Made by a program: the position numbers and the translations under genes
Part shown: piece after piece, positions 37,406 to 46,589 of the stretch
Layout of the letters: every line of letters starts with the position of its first letter
Numbering within the stretch: the stretch's first letter is position 1
Assembly: GCA_016703765.1 (NCBI GenBank)
Contig: JADJBL010000030.1
Coordinates: 1-64,000, forward strand
Direction of reading: 5' to 3'
Length of the DNA stretch: 64,000 nucleotides
Source: Saprospirales bacterium
GTDB taxonomy: Bacteria > Bacteroidota > Bacteroidia > Chitinophagales > Saprospiraceae
The notes under the pieces: model-generated
What the model saw: only the letters and a program-made list of their open reading frames with translations
Database searches by the model: none
What the model was told of the DNA's origin: nothing

Positions 37406-40157
37406 GCCTGTCAGCATAGAGAAGGATTTTGACGTATCCCCCAGCATGGACTTCGCCCAGCTGAAACGCGACGGCGTCAGCATGACCCAGCAATTGGCCG
37501 GCGATACCTGGACGGATTACAACGAACACGACCCCGGGGTAACCATCCTGGAACAGCTTTGCTATGCTATTTCGGAATTCGGCTACCGGGCCTCCTTCCC
37601 TATCGAAGACTTGTTCTTCAGCCCCTCCGGGTCCACGGAACTCGAAGACCCCAAGGACATCCTGTTCGACCCGTCGGAAATCCTGTCCTCCAACCCCCTG
37701 ACCGAAAAAGATTACCGCAAACTCATCATCGACCGGGTGCAGGGCGTGAAAAACGCCTGGATCCTGGCCAAAGAACAGAGCGCCCTGGGAATTCACGTCC
37801 AGGGTATCTACGACGTACTGCTCCAGGTGGACGAAGGCCACCTTCCCGACCGGATCATCCGGGAGGTCAAGGCCCTGCTCAACGAACACCGCAACCTGGG
37901 CGAGGATTTTGACACCTTCCGCATCCTCCAGCCCAAAAAGATCGCCATTTCGGCCGATATCATCATCAACCCCAGCATCGAAGGGGAAACCGTGCTGTCC
38001 AATATCCTGTTCCAGCTTTACGAAGCCCTTTCCCCCAAAATCCGCTTTTTCAACCAGGAAGACCTCCGGAAAATGGGGCTGGACCTGCCCGCCGTATTCG
38101 ACGGGCCCCTCCCCTCCCACGGCTTCATCCTGGACGAAGACCTCGAAAAGTCGGAACTGACATTGGTGGGACGCATATTCCAATCCGCCCTCATCAAGCG
38201 GATCTCGGAGGAGAACGGCGTGATGCAGATCAACAATTTCTCCCTCCAGGTCAACGACGAACCGGTGACCGGGGAGACTATTTTTCTCGGAAAGGGATTC
38301 TACCCCGTGCTCGACGTGGAAAAGATACTCCGCGGCCCCGGGGGCATCCAGATTTTCATTGGGGAAATCCCATACACCCTGGATGCCAATGCTACGATCC
38401 AGCAATTCAATCTGCTGGTGGCAAAGTTCAAACAGCAGTTCAAAAGGGTGCTTTCGCTCAAATCTCCCCTTCCCGAGCCATCCATCCTGAAAGAATCGAT
38501 CGAAGAATACTACAGCATCCAGGAGAGCTTCCCCCGGATTTACGGCATCAGCAGTTACGGTATTCCGGGCGGAACGACGGCACGCCGCCGCGCCCAGGCC
38601 CATCAGCTCAAGGCGTATCTGCTCCTGTTTGAGCAACACCTGCTCAACCTGCTGGCGCAGCTCAGCAACTCCAGGTACCTGTTTTCGCTGGAGGACAAAC
38701 TGAAAAAGACGTACTTCACGCAGTTGCCCAGCTCCGTTCCCGACGTCGGGCGTTTGTTCGAAACTGAGGAGGGGCAGGCGCTTGCCCTCTGGGAAAAAAT
38801 GGTGGGCGAATACGACAACTACACCTCCCGCCGGAATATCTTCCTCGACCACATGCTCGCCCGCTTCGGGGAGTCCTTTCTGGACGACGCCTACAAGGCC
38901 ATCAACCGCCAGGTGAGCCCCCACGAAAAGGATGTTTTCGAGCAAAAGATCATCGAAGCGAAAATCCAGTTCCTGAAGAATCTGGTACGCATCAGCCGCA
39001 ACCGTGGCGCGGGCTTCAATTACGAAATGGGGCCCGACTCCGGGCAGGATTGGTCGGGTTTCAAGGAAAAGATCTGCCTGTTGTTCAATATCCCCGATGC
39101 GCCCGGAAAGCGCCTGTGCCAACTGGCCAACGACGACCGCATCAGCATCGGCAAAGAAGGCGAAAGCAAAAAGGGAAGCACCCTGCAATTCGCCTTTTCT
39201 GCGGAAAGCGAAAACCTGCTCCCCGACCTCCTCTTCCATGGCCTCAACCCGGATGCCTATCAGATCGTGGCGCCTGCCGGCGAGAAGAAGAAGTTTCAGG
39301 TCCTCTTTAAAATGCCCGGCGCAAAAGAGGGGGAAGCCATCCTGGAAGCCGGTTCCTTCACCGAAGGAGAGGCCGCCGTGCAGAAGCTGCTCGATTTCCT
39401 CCAGGAGATCAACCGGCTCAGCGAGGGCTTTCACATCCTGGAGCACGTCCTGCTCCGCCCGGTGGATATTTCCTATTCCTTCTTCCTCCGCACGGATAAG
39501 AACCTCCTGCTCCAGTCCGAATTCAACTTCAAGGACGCCTTCACCGACCGCAAGGACTTCCTGCAACTGGTCACCACCCACGGGACCAATGCAAAGAACT
39601 ATACCGTCAAAAAACAGGACGACGGGAAATTTTCAATCCACCTCCAGGAAAAGGAAAGCGGCCTGATCGCGGTGGTACCCGACCTGCTCTACGAAGAAAC
39701 CGCCACCAAGGCCATTCCCGACCTCGTGAAGTTTGTGAAGGAGTTGTCGGAAAAGCCCAAGGGCGCCGGAGAAGAACTCATCTATTACCAGGAGCAGGAA
39801 AAAGAGGGCGCCAATCTGCCCTCCGACCCCTATTCCCTCCGGGTGAGCCTCGTGCTGCCCGCTTGGCCCGCCAAGTTCTCCAGCGACAAATTCCGGGTGC
39901 TGTTCGAAGAAGTGGTCAAATCCCAGGCCCCCGCCCACCTCAGCCTCCGGTTTTTCTGGGTGGGGATGGACGAGATGATGGAATTCGAAGAGATCTATTA
40001 CGCATGGAAATCTCTAAAATCCAAGCAAAACCCCGTTCAACCCTTGTTGGACAACTTCTCCTACTACCTGCTCCTCCTGCTGGAAAGCTTCGAAAATCCG
40101 TCCGAAAAGACGACGCAGGATCAGTTGAAGAATTTGAAGAAGAAATTGAAGTTGTAG
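37395..40157 (+). CDS. large eCIS baseplate protein (Afp12-like)
   Basis: From ATG 37395 the product is 920 residues. It opens with SPSMDFAQLKRDGVSMTQQL and WTDYNEHDPGVTILEQLCYA, a hallmark of baseplate wedge proteins, then LTEKDYRKLIIDRVQGVKNA, FPRIYGISSYGIPGGTTARR, and AQAHQLKAYLLLFEQHLLNL. The C-terminal half (GFHILEHVLLRPVDISYSFF, DPYSLRVSLVLPAWPAKFSS, EVVKSQAPAHLSLRFFWVGM) matches the conserved end of this family. The frame stays open upstream to 37317, but the ATG at 37395 respects the preceding small gene. Together with the 32.4 kb protein it forms the wedge ring. Confidence 0.87.
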   Translation: MNNEPVSIEKDFDVSPSMDFAQLKRDGVSMTQQLAGDTWTDYNEHDPGVTILEQLCYAISEFGYRASFPIEDLFFSPSGSTELEDPKDILFDPSEILSSNPLTEKDYRKLIIDRVQGVKNAWILAKEQSALGIHVQGIYDVLLQVDEGHLPDRIIREVKALLNEHRNLGEDFDTFRILQPKKIAISADIIINPSIEGETVLSNILFQLYEALSPKIRFFNQEDLRKMGLDLPAVFDGPLPSHGFILDEDLEKSELTLVGRIFQSALIKRISEENGVMQINNFSLQVNDEPVTGETIFLGKGFYPVLDVEKILRGPGGIQIFIGEIPYTLDANATIQQFNLLVAKFKQQFKRVLSLKSPLPEPSILKESIEEYYSIQESFPRIYGISSYGIPGGTTARRRAQAHQLKAYLLLFEQHLLNLLAQLSNSRYLFSLEDKLKKTYFTQLPSSVPDVGRLFETEEGQALALWEKMVGEYDNYTSRRNIFLDHMLARFGESFLDDAYKAINRQVSPHEKDVFEQKIIEAKIQFLKNLVRISRNRGAGFNYEMGPDSGQDWSGFKEKICLLFNIPDAPGKRLCQLANDDRISIGKEGESKKGSTLQFAFSAESENLLPDLLFHGLNPDAYQIVAPAGEKKKFQVLFKMPGAKEGEAILEAGSFTEGEAAVQKLLDFLQEINRLSEGFHILEHVLLRPVDISYSFFLRTDKNLLLQSEFNFKDAFTDRKDFLQLVTTHGTNAKNYTVKKQDDGKFSIHLQEKESGLIAVVPDLLYEETATKAIPDLVKFVKELSEKPKGAGEELIYYQEQEKEGANLPSDPYSLRVSLVLPAWPAKFSSDKFRVLFEEVVKSQAPAHLSLRFFWVGMDEMMEFEEIYYAWKSLKSKQNPVQPLLDNFSYYLLLLLESFENPSEKTTQDQLKNLKKKLKL

Positions 40158-40489
40158 ATTATTATTCAACTGCTTCGCGGTTGTTGCCTAAAAATGCTCA
40201 TAGCCCCGGGTTTCACCCGGGGCTATGAATATTAAATCCCTTCGGGATTGGCCCTATGAAATTTGCCTGCCCTTGGTCCGACCTCAGGCTATTATTAAAT
40301 CCCTGCGGGATTGTTCCTTATCCCACCTCAAAAAATCGGATAGGAACCCTGAAAGGGTTAAATATTCATAGCCCCCGATGCAATCGGGGGCAAAAAGTAG
40401 ATGTTTTTCATAACCGCGTAGCGGTTGAATTTTTTTTTTGAATAAGCAGATTCTAGAAATTTTGACAAGGCTTTTGCCACACCCATAGC
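40158..40489. repeat. intergenic palindrome-rich spacer inside the injection-system locus
   Basis: No gene is visible in these 332 bases. GGGGCTATGAATATT near 40216 is answered by AATATTCATAGCCCC near 40365, so the spacer forms one large inverted repeat. Nested within are small hairpins such as AAATCCCTTCGGGATT, AAATCCCTGCGGGATT, AACCCTGAAAGGGTT, GCCCCCGATGCAATCGGGGGC and AACCGCGTAGCGGTT, then a run of T (40430-40440). Similar clustered palindromes are common intergenic elements in Bacteroidota. The last hairpin plus T run would also terminate transcription before the tape-measure gene. Confidence 0.65.
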
Positions 40490-42681
40490 GTGAAAAAAAA
40501 CCATGCGATCCGGACCGTCCGCTTTGATTTTGAATTTGAAAGGCAATCCTCGGCCGGGACTTTCCTGGAAACCATAGGCAATATCTTTCAAACGGAGATC
40601 GCGCCCCAGATCGAAAAGATTTTCGACCGCTACGACAAGACCGGGGGAATGCTCTCCCTCGACAGCCTCGAACTCGACCTCGGGGCGGTGGAGGAAGATC
40701 AACTCTACGACACCCTCCGCACGGAGATTCCCCGGCTGCTCGACAAGCTGCTGAGCGGGATGGAGCTAGGGGAAGAGACACCCGAATCGGGTATCCTCCG
40801 GCTTTTCGGAGCGGAATCCCACCAGGACATTCCTTTTTCCATGCACACGGAGCAGGCCTACCCGCTCGAACTCATCCGCATTTTCCTTCAAACCGGCCTG
40901 TTGCCGCCCTCCGTTTCCCTGGAACGCGGCGCACTCGAAAAGCTCATCGACGAAGTCCTGGAGCAGGAACCCGAAAAATTGAAAGAACTCCTATCGGCCA
41001 AAGGGCAGGGTATCCGCCCCGAGCGCCTGGCATGGAATATAAGTCCTGCCCAGCGCCAAAAGATCGAGGCGCTCACAGGGCTGGCGTTTCCGGAGTGGAC
41101 GGGGGAGACGGCGGACGGTGGACGGCGGGCGAAGGACGGCGGACGGAAGGACGGTGGACGGGAGACGGAAGGACGGCGGACGGCGGACGGGGGACGGCGG
41201 ACGGCGGACGGGGGACGGCGGACGGCGGACGGAGGGCGGGGGACGGCGGACGGGCAGACGGGGAGACGGGAGACGGGGACGGCGGACGGGGACGGCGGAC
41301 GGGGACGGGGGCGGCGAGATTGGGGGAGTTGATGATGTGCAGGAGACGGCGGACGGCGGACGGGAGACGGGAGACGGGGGACGGGAGACGGGGGACGGCG
41401 GACAGGAGACGGGAGACGGGAGACGGCGGACCAAGGATGGGGAGGTCGGGGGAGAGAGGATTGAAGAGGGAGGGGAGGGAAAAATAAATAAGGAGAGGGA
41501 AGAAGGGAAAGACAAAAAGGAAAGGAAAGGAAAAGAAAAAGATGAAAAAATAAGTGAAGGGAAAAAGGAAGAAATTAGAAAAGACAAAACAGGCAAAACG
41601 GATAAAGCAGAGAAAACGGGTGAAACGGATAGAACCGATAAAACGATTAGAACAGAGAAAACGGATAAAACAAAGAAAACCAGTAGACCAGATAAAACGG
41701 GTGAAACAGGTAGAAAAGACGGGATAGAAGCAGAGAAAAAACAAAAAAGAACCCCATTGGAAAGGAAGCCTGAAAGCGTACAGTTGGACCAGCTTTCCGA
41801 AAAGGAATTGCTGGGTCTGGTCATCGCTTTTTTGGAAAAAGGCACGCTCCCTGTGTTCTTTCAATTCAAAGAGGTGGGGCAGGAGGAGATTCTGCGGGCG
41901 GTGGAGATGCTTTGGAAATCAAAGCAGCTGCAATTTGCGGAGGCCATTTTGCCGTTCATTTCGTTTCGAAAAAGGGGCCTCCGGCTTATCTGGCCTTGAT
42001 GCAACTGCTGCGCGAGGAGTGGGAGCTGCTCCCCGAGAAGCAAAAGCGCCATCCCGTCTTTGTACAGTTGAAGAAGAAACTGGGGAGTCCGGCGAAGCCG
42101 TATGTGCCGCCTTTGCCGGAAGGGAAGACGGCGACTCCATCCTTTGAAGCGGCTACCGAAAGCTCCATGCCGGAAGAGGAGGGGTATTTCATCAAAAACG
42201 CAGGGCTGGTCATTTTGTGGCCCTTCATGCGGCACCTGTTCAACGCATTGAAGCTGCTTGATGAGAAGGGGAAATTCCTCGGGGAGGAGCAGCAATTTTA
42301 TGCGGCACATTTGCTGGAATATGCGGCCACCAAAAACACCGTGACGCCCGAATACCTCATGCCCTTCAACAAGATCCTCTGCGAAATACCCTTTTCCACT
42401 CCCCTACCGCCGGAGATCGAACTGGGCGAAAACGCCAAAGAATTGGTGGAGTCTCTCCTCCGCGCCGTGATCCAGCAATGGTCGGCCATAAAAAACTCCT
42501 CGGAGGACGGGCTGCGCGGGAATTTCCTGATCCGGGACGGCAAGTTGGTAAAGAAAGAAAAAAATTGGAACTTGGTAGTCGAACAGAAATCGTTCGATAT
42601 CTTGCTGGACCGCCTCCCTGGGGGATCAGCACCATCAAATTGCCGTGGATGAGCCCCATTCTCTACGTAGAATGGCGATAA
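40490..42681 (+). CDS. eCIS tape-measure protein (Afp14-like, CIS_TMP family) with repeat insertion and frameshifts
   Basis: The N-terminal ~205 residues match the contractile injection tape-measure family (HAIRTVRFDFEFERQSSAGT, LSLDSLELDLGAVEEDQLYD, ESGILRLFGAESHQDIPF). The C-terminus carries its closing signature (LLRAVIQQWSAIKNSSEDGL, WNLVVEQKSFDILLDRLPWG and ISTIKLPWMSPILYVEW). Between them lies a ~200-residue low-complexity insertion: TADGGRR heptapeptides from a DNA heptamer repeat, then Lys/Thr tripeptides (TDKTIRTEKTDKTKKT). The frame changes inside the heptamer array, and again at ~41973 (missing A) and ~42620 (missing C). The last two look like homopolymer errors. The tape measure sets particle length, so repeat number could matter. 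Confidence 0.85.
41100..41450 (+). repeat. GACGGNG heptamer tandem repeat inside the tape-measure gene
   Basis: About 50 imperfect copies of a 7-base unit (mainly GACGGCG and GACGGGG, later GAGACGG variants). Three units make 21 bases, read as Thr-Ala-Asp-Gly-Gly-Arg-Arg. The unit contains no stop in any frame. Since 7 is not a multiple of 3, gain or loss of one unit shifts the frame downstream. The frame break of this gene lies within the array. Confidence 0.85.
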
Positions 42682-42693
42682 AGCACTTGGAAT

Positions 42694-44061
42694 ATGAATT
42701 ATGGAAAAAATTTACCGCCCGATCTTCTGTATCAGAATTCACTGACCCTGAAGGAAGAGCTGGAATGGTTTAACCAGGTGCTCGAAACGCGCTTCCGCTC
42801 TTATTTCCAGCAAGACCCGCCGCATTTTTCCATCGAAGACCTGCCCGGTCCCGATATTTCCAACCACCAATCCTACTATGCCCGGATGGCGGCCCATTAC
42901 CAAATGGGGCCTGCCGAGCGGATCCTGCTCCTGCTTGCCATGTCGGCTCATATATGCCCCCAGATGCTCGATATCTTCTTCACCCAGAATCAGAAATACG
43001 GCAGGGGTTTTACTGAGTTCGGCGGTTTGAAGGGGACCCAGCACGGAGGTTTCCTGCCTACCGGCGAAACGGCCATGTTCATCCTCGCAGGCAACGACCT
43101 GTCGCTGCGCTTTCGGTACCTGCAAATGTTCGACCCGGAGCATTTTTTCTCCAAACACCGCATCCTGTGGATGGATGGCGAGCGCAATTCCGAATCCTAC
43201 CTGAGCAGCCCCATCGTGCTCAACCTGGAATACCTGTTCTTTTTCACGACCGGGAAACAATACACTCCGCCCTTCAGCTCCGAGTTCCCCGCCATGCGGA
43301 TCCAAACCAATATGGATTGGGAAGACCTCATCCTCGACGAGGTCATCGTGGAAGAGCTTCGCGACATTCTCAACTGGATCCGGTACAACCAGTTGCTGAT
43401 GGATTCCTGGAATTTGAGAAAGGTGATCAAGGCCGGCTACAAAAGCCTGTTCTACGGCCCGCCTGGAACGGGGAAGACCCTTACCGCCGCGCTCCTGGGC
43501 AAGACCACCGGCCTGGATGTGTTTCGCGTCGACCTCTCCAAAGTGGTCTCGAAATACATCGGAGAGACGGAGAAAAACCTGGCCAATATTTTCGATATCG
43601 CCGAAAACAAAAACTGGATCCTCTTCTTCGACGAGGCCGACGCTCTTTTCGGCAAACGCACCAGCACCTCCGACGCCAAGGACCGCTACGCGAACCAGGA
43701 AGTAGCCTACCTGCTGCAGCGGATCGAGGACTATACCGGGGTGGTCATCCTGGCCTCCAACCTCAAGACGAATATCGACGAAGCCTTTGCCCGGAGGTTC
43801 CAATCCATCATCTATTTTCCCATGCCGCGGCCGGAGCAGCGACTCAAGCTGTGGGCCAGCGCCTTCTCGAACATTCCCCTAAACGCAAATGTTAATCTGG
43901 AGAAGATAGCAGAAAAATACGAGCTTACCGGAGGGGCCATCATCAACGTGCTGCGCCAATGCGCGCTGATCGCCATCGAAAAAGATCCGCCCGAAGTAAA
44001 TGAAAAAGACATCATTTACGGCATCCGGAAAGAACTGAAAAAAGAAGGAAAAACGATCTAG
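42694..44061 (+). CDS. eCIS AAA+ ATPase (Afp15-like)
   Basis: The 455-residue protein has an N-terminal family-specific region (HICPQMLDIFFTQNQKYGRG, TEFGGLKGTQHGGFLPTGET) and a C-terminal AAA+ domain with Walker A GPPGTGKT (~254-261), Walker B ILFFDEADALFGKR (~308-321) and arginine-finger region DEAFARRFQSIIYFP. In Afp and PVC this ATPase is needed for assembly or cargo loading. It follows the tape-measure gene by 12 bases. The frame is intact. Confidence 0.93.
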   Translation: MNYGKNLPPDLLYQNSLTLKEELEWFNQVLETRFRSYFQQDPPHFSIEDLPGPDISNHQSYYARMAAHYQMGPAERILLLLAMSAHICPQMLDIFFTQNQKYGRGFTEFGGLKGTQHGGFLPTGETAMFILAGNDLSLRFRYLQMFDPEHFFSKHRILWMDGERNSESYLSSPIVLNLEYLFFFTTGKQYTPPFSSEFPAMRIQTNMDWEDLILDEVIVEELRDILNWIRYNQLLMDSWNLRKVIKAGYKSLFYGPPGTGKTLTAALLGKTTGLDVFRVDLSKVVSKYIGETEKNLANIFDIAENKNWILFFDEADALFGKRTSTSDAKDRYANQEVAYLLQRIEDYTGVVILASNLKTNIDEAFARRFQSIIYFPMPRPEQRLKLWASAFSNIPLNANVNLEKIAEKYELTGGAIINVLRQCALIAIEKDPPEVNEKDIIYGIRKELKKEGKTI

Positions 44062-44080
44062 GACCTAATCGCTCTTCTAT

Positions 44081-45517
44081 ATGGAAAACAACGGGAAGAT
44101 CAAGATAAAGCCGCGAAATCCACTGACGGGGATGGACGAACCCGCCTTTGTCCCGCCGCAGGAGACCGCTCCTCCTGCAAACGACGACAACCGCCGGCCG
44201 CTGTTCCGGATCAAGTCCAAAAATACGGGCTACGACAAACTCTTATCGCAATTGACCGAGAGCGAGCGGCGGATTCGAAACCTCCGGCGCTGGTTGATAT
44301 TCGGCGTCCCAACGCTTGTCCTCCTCGTTTTGGGCCTCGTGTTTTTCCTAAAACCCTCCCCTGCCCTGGAAGCCCTGCCCGCTCTGAGCGCGGATGCCGA
44401 ACCAGGAGGCGGCTCCTCCATCCTGCGTTTTTTGAACGAATACAATCTGGTCGATAAAGGAGTGATCAGCCAGGACCAAACCATTCCGGTTTTCCTCGAA
44501 AAATTCAGGCTCCCGGCGGAGAAGATCCGCCAGATCAATGAAATCGCCTCCCAGCAAAGCATTATCCAGCTCAAGGCCGGACAGGAATACCTCCTGTTCC
44601 GCAACAAGAAAAATGAGCGCGGCATCGACTTTTTCGTGTACGAAATAGACGCCTACCGCTACGGCGTGTTCCAGATATACCCCCAGGTAGGTTTTCAGCT
44701 GGTGGAAAAGGAAGTGGAGGAAAGGACCAAGCGGGTTTCCGGGATCATCAAGACCAACCTCTTCGATGCCATTTACGAAAGCGGCATCCACCCCGATATT
44801 TTGGAAAAAATGGAAAGCGCCCTGGCCTGGTCGGTCGATTTTTATCACCTCAAAACGGGGGATAAATTCAAAATGATCTACGACGAAAAGCTGGCAGACA
44901 AAAAGACCGTCGAGATCGGCCAATTGAAGGCCATCTACTTCTCCACCAACGACCGGGAATATTACGCTTTTCTATTCGACGAAAACGGCCAGCCCGCCTA
45001 CTTCAGCGACCACGGCAAGCCGATGAAAACCTCCTTCCTCAAATCGCCCCTCAAATACGGCCGCATCACCTCCCACTTCAACCTCGAGCGGCTCCACCCC
45101 GTGGACGATGTCGTCAAACCCCACTTCGGAACGGATTACGCGGCGGAAGAAGGCACCGAGATCCACTCCGTGGCGGACGGCACGGTGGAGGCCGCCAGTT
45201 TCACCACCGGAAACGGGAATTTTGTCAAGGTCCGGCACGACAATACCTACCAGACCCAATACCTGCACATGCAGAAATTTGCACCCGGCGTGACGCCTGG
45301 AAAAAAGGTAAAACAAGGGGAATTGATCGGCTATGTAGGCCAGACTGGAAAAGCTACCGGTCCGCACGTCTGTTTTCGCTTCTGGAAAAACGGCAATCAG
45401 GTGGACCACCTCAAAGAAGATATCGCCTTACCCGTACGCTTTCCCAAGGAAACCCTGCAACATTTCATCGCCCACCGCGACTCGCTTATGACGGAATTAA
45501 ACACTATCAGTTTTTAG
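44081..45517 (+). CDS. membrane-anchored M23 (LytM-type) peptidase
   Basis: The 478-residue protein has a cytosolic basic N-terminus, one transmembrane helix at ~70-90 (WLIFGVPTLVLLVLGLVFFL), a LysM/OapA-like middle region (LPAEKIRQINEIASQQSIIQ) and a C-terminal M23 peptidase: HFGTDYAAEEGTEIHSVADG gives the zinc His-x3-Asp pair, followed by YLHMQKFAPGVTPGKKVKQG and ATGPHVCFRFWKNG. The usual HxH reads HVC, as in many Bacteroidota members, so the second zinc ligand would be Cys. It lies 19 bases after the ATPase. Peptidoglycan remodelling for particle release or assembly is a reasonable inference. Confidence 0.88.
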   Translation: MENNGKIKIKPRNPLTGMDEPAFVPPQETAPPANDDNRRPLFRIKSKNTGYDKLLSQLTESERRIRNLRRWLIFGVPTLVLLVLGLVFFLKPSPALEALPALSADAEPGGGSSILRFLNEYNLVDKGVISQDQTIPVFLEKFRLPAEKIRQINEIASQQSIIQLKAGQEYLLFRNKKNERGIDFFVYEIDAYRYGVFQIYPQVGFQLVEKEVEERTKRVSGIIKTNLFDAIYESGIHPDILEKMESALAWSVDFYHLKTGDKFKMIYDEKLADKKTVEIGQLKAIYFSTNDREYYAFLFDENGQPAYFSDHGKPMKTSFLKSPLKYGRITSHFNLERLHPVDDVVKPHFGTDYAAEEGTEIHSVADGTVEAASFTTGNGNFVKVRHDNTYQTQYLHMQKFAPGVTPGKKVKQGELIGYVGQTGKATGPHVCFRFWKNGNQVDHLKEDIALPVRFPKETLQHFIAHRDSLMTELNTISF

Positions 45518-45540
45518 AAAAGCTCTTTGAGGGAGTTTGT

Positions 45541-45613
45541 GTTTAGAGGGTTTAGAAAAGTTTAGAGGGTTTAGTCATTTCTAAACTTTCTAAACCTTCT
45601 AAACTACCTAAAC
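45541..45613. repeat. four GTTTAG then four CTAAAC: hairpin-forming repeat, copy B, between convergent genes
   Basis: GTTTAG at 45541, 45550, 45560 and 45569; CTAAAC at 45581, 45590, 45599 and 45608. The arms pair across a six-base loop. It lies between the convergent ends of the M23 gene (45517) and the minus-strand gene ending at 45621, a position suited to two-way termination. Confidence 0.75.
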
Positions 45614-45620
45614 TAAATAA

Positions 45621-46571
45621 TCAATATTCCGTCATATCCGTCACATCCGCTCCCGTAATATCGAATACGGCGGCGTCGACCACGCCTATTTTGAGGGCCG
45701 ACAGGTTCATCTGGACGATCTCGTTATTGATTTTGGATTCGATCACCATTTCCATGGGGAGGCCCAGGATGCCGTAGTTGGAGGAAACCTTGAGCAGGTT
45801 TTGTATGGATGATTGCTGCGTGTTGGAAGAACGCATGAGCAGGTCGTAGTTGTATTCCAGGCCCGAGGCCACCCAGATCGTGATAAAATCATCGGGGGTT
45901 TCCACCAGGAATTTGGCGCATTGCTGCCCTTCGATCAGCTTGGTAGAACTAAGGGCGGTGGTCTTTATATTCTCGGAGGTGAGGGCGATCCGTTTGGAAA
46001 CGGGCTTTTTCAGGATGATGGCCACTTTGCCTCCGGCGCCCTGTTTGACGGTGGTCATGGTGTTTTTCTCCAGATCGTAGATGACGGTGGCGGGCTCTCC
46101 GGCGGAGGAGGTGATTTGCACGGCCGTTGCCTTTTCTGCGAAATGCAGGGTTCGGGTTTCGGAGACAGCCGGGGTGGAGGACCCGTCGCGGCTCACTTCC
46201 ACTTTCATGACAAAGCTTCCGATAAAATCATTGCGGGTAATATCCGTCGTCTCTTCGAGTTTATAGTACTTCGGCGGCGGAGGGGCCGCGGGTGTTTCTA
46301 CCTGTCCTGCCGTTTCCTCGCCTTTTTTACTTTTCTTCTTTTTCTTTTCTTTTTTGGGCTTTTTTTCAAAAACCTCGTCGACCCCCTCGTTGATCTTTTT
46401 ATCCACTTCCCGATCGACCCGCTGTTCTACTTTTCGTTCGCCTTTTTTCAGGTATTCTTCGATTTTCTTGTCGAGGTCGATCTGACCGGTAAGCGCAGAG
46501 GCAGCGGAAAAAGCGCAACAAAAGGCGAGCAAACGGATGATCCGGGGAGAGAAATAATGGTTCATGGTCAA
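45621..46571 (-). CDS. secreted lysine/glutamate-rich protein, DUF4412-like
   Basis: The 316-residue product has a signal peptide (IIRLLAFCCAFSAASALTGQ), then ~70 very charged residues (VEQRVDREVDKKINEGVDEV, KKEKKKKKSKKGEE). A beta-rich domain follows (FIGSFVMKVEVSRDGSSTPA, TVIYDLEKNTMTTVKQGAGG, IEGQQCAKFLVETPDDFITI, LGLPMEMVIESKINNEIVQM) that resembles the DUF4412 domain of Bacteroidota periplasmic proteins. It is the third gene of a minus-strand unit after PAAR and DUF4157. Its role there is unknown. An ATG two codons in (NHYFSPR) is an alternative start. Confidence 0.6.
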   Translation of the reverse strand: MTMNHYFSPRIIRLLAFCCAFSAASALTGQIDLDKKIEEYLKKGERKVEQRVDREVDKKINEGVDEVFEKKPKKEKKKKKSKKGEETAGQVETPAAPPPPKYYKLEETTDITRNDFIGSFVMKVEVSRDGSSTPAVSETRTLHFAEKATAVQITSSAGEPATVIYDLEKNTMTTVKQGAGGKVAIILKKPVSKRIALTSENIKTTALSSTKLIEGQQCAKFLVETPDDFITIWVASGLEYNYDLLMRSSNTQQSSIQNLLKVSSNYGILGLPMEMVIESKINNEIVQMNLSALKIGVVDAAVFDITGADVTDMTEY

Positions 46572-46589
46572 TTTTTAGGTCTTGAGGCC

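Noticed and set aside
40158..40489. Insertion sequence or transposase remnant in the palindrome-rich spacer
   Set aside because: There is no transposase coding trace, target duplication or terminal repeat beyond the local palindromes.
41100..41450. CRISPR array
   Set aside because: The units are 7 bases and contiguous with no unique spacers, and they lie in a coding region.
40991..41864. Minus-strand frames opposite the tape-measure repeats, rich in Pro, Ser and Phe
   Set aside because: They arise from the complement of the GACGGNG array and the Lys/Thr array, which lack stops in any frame on either strand.
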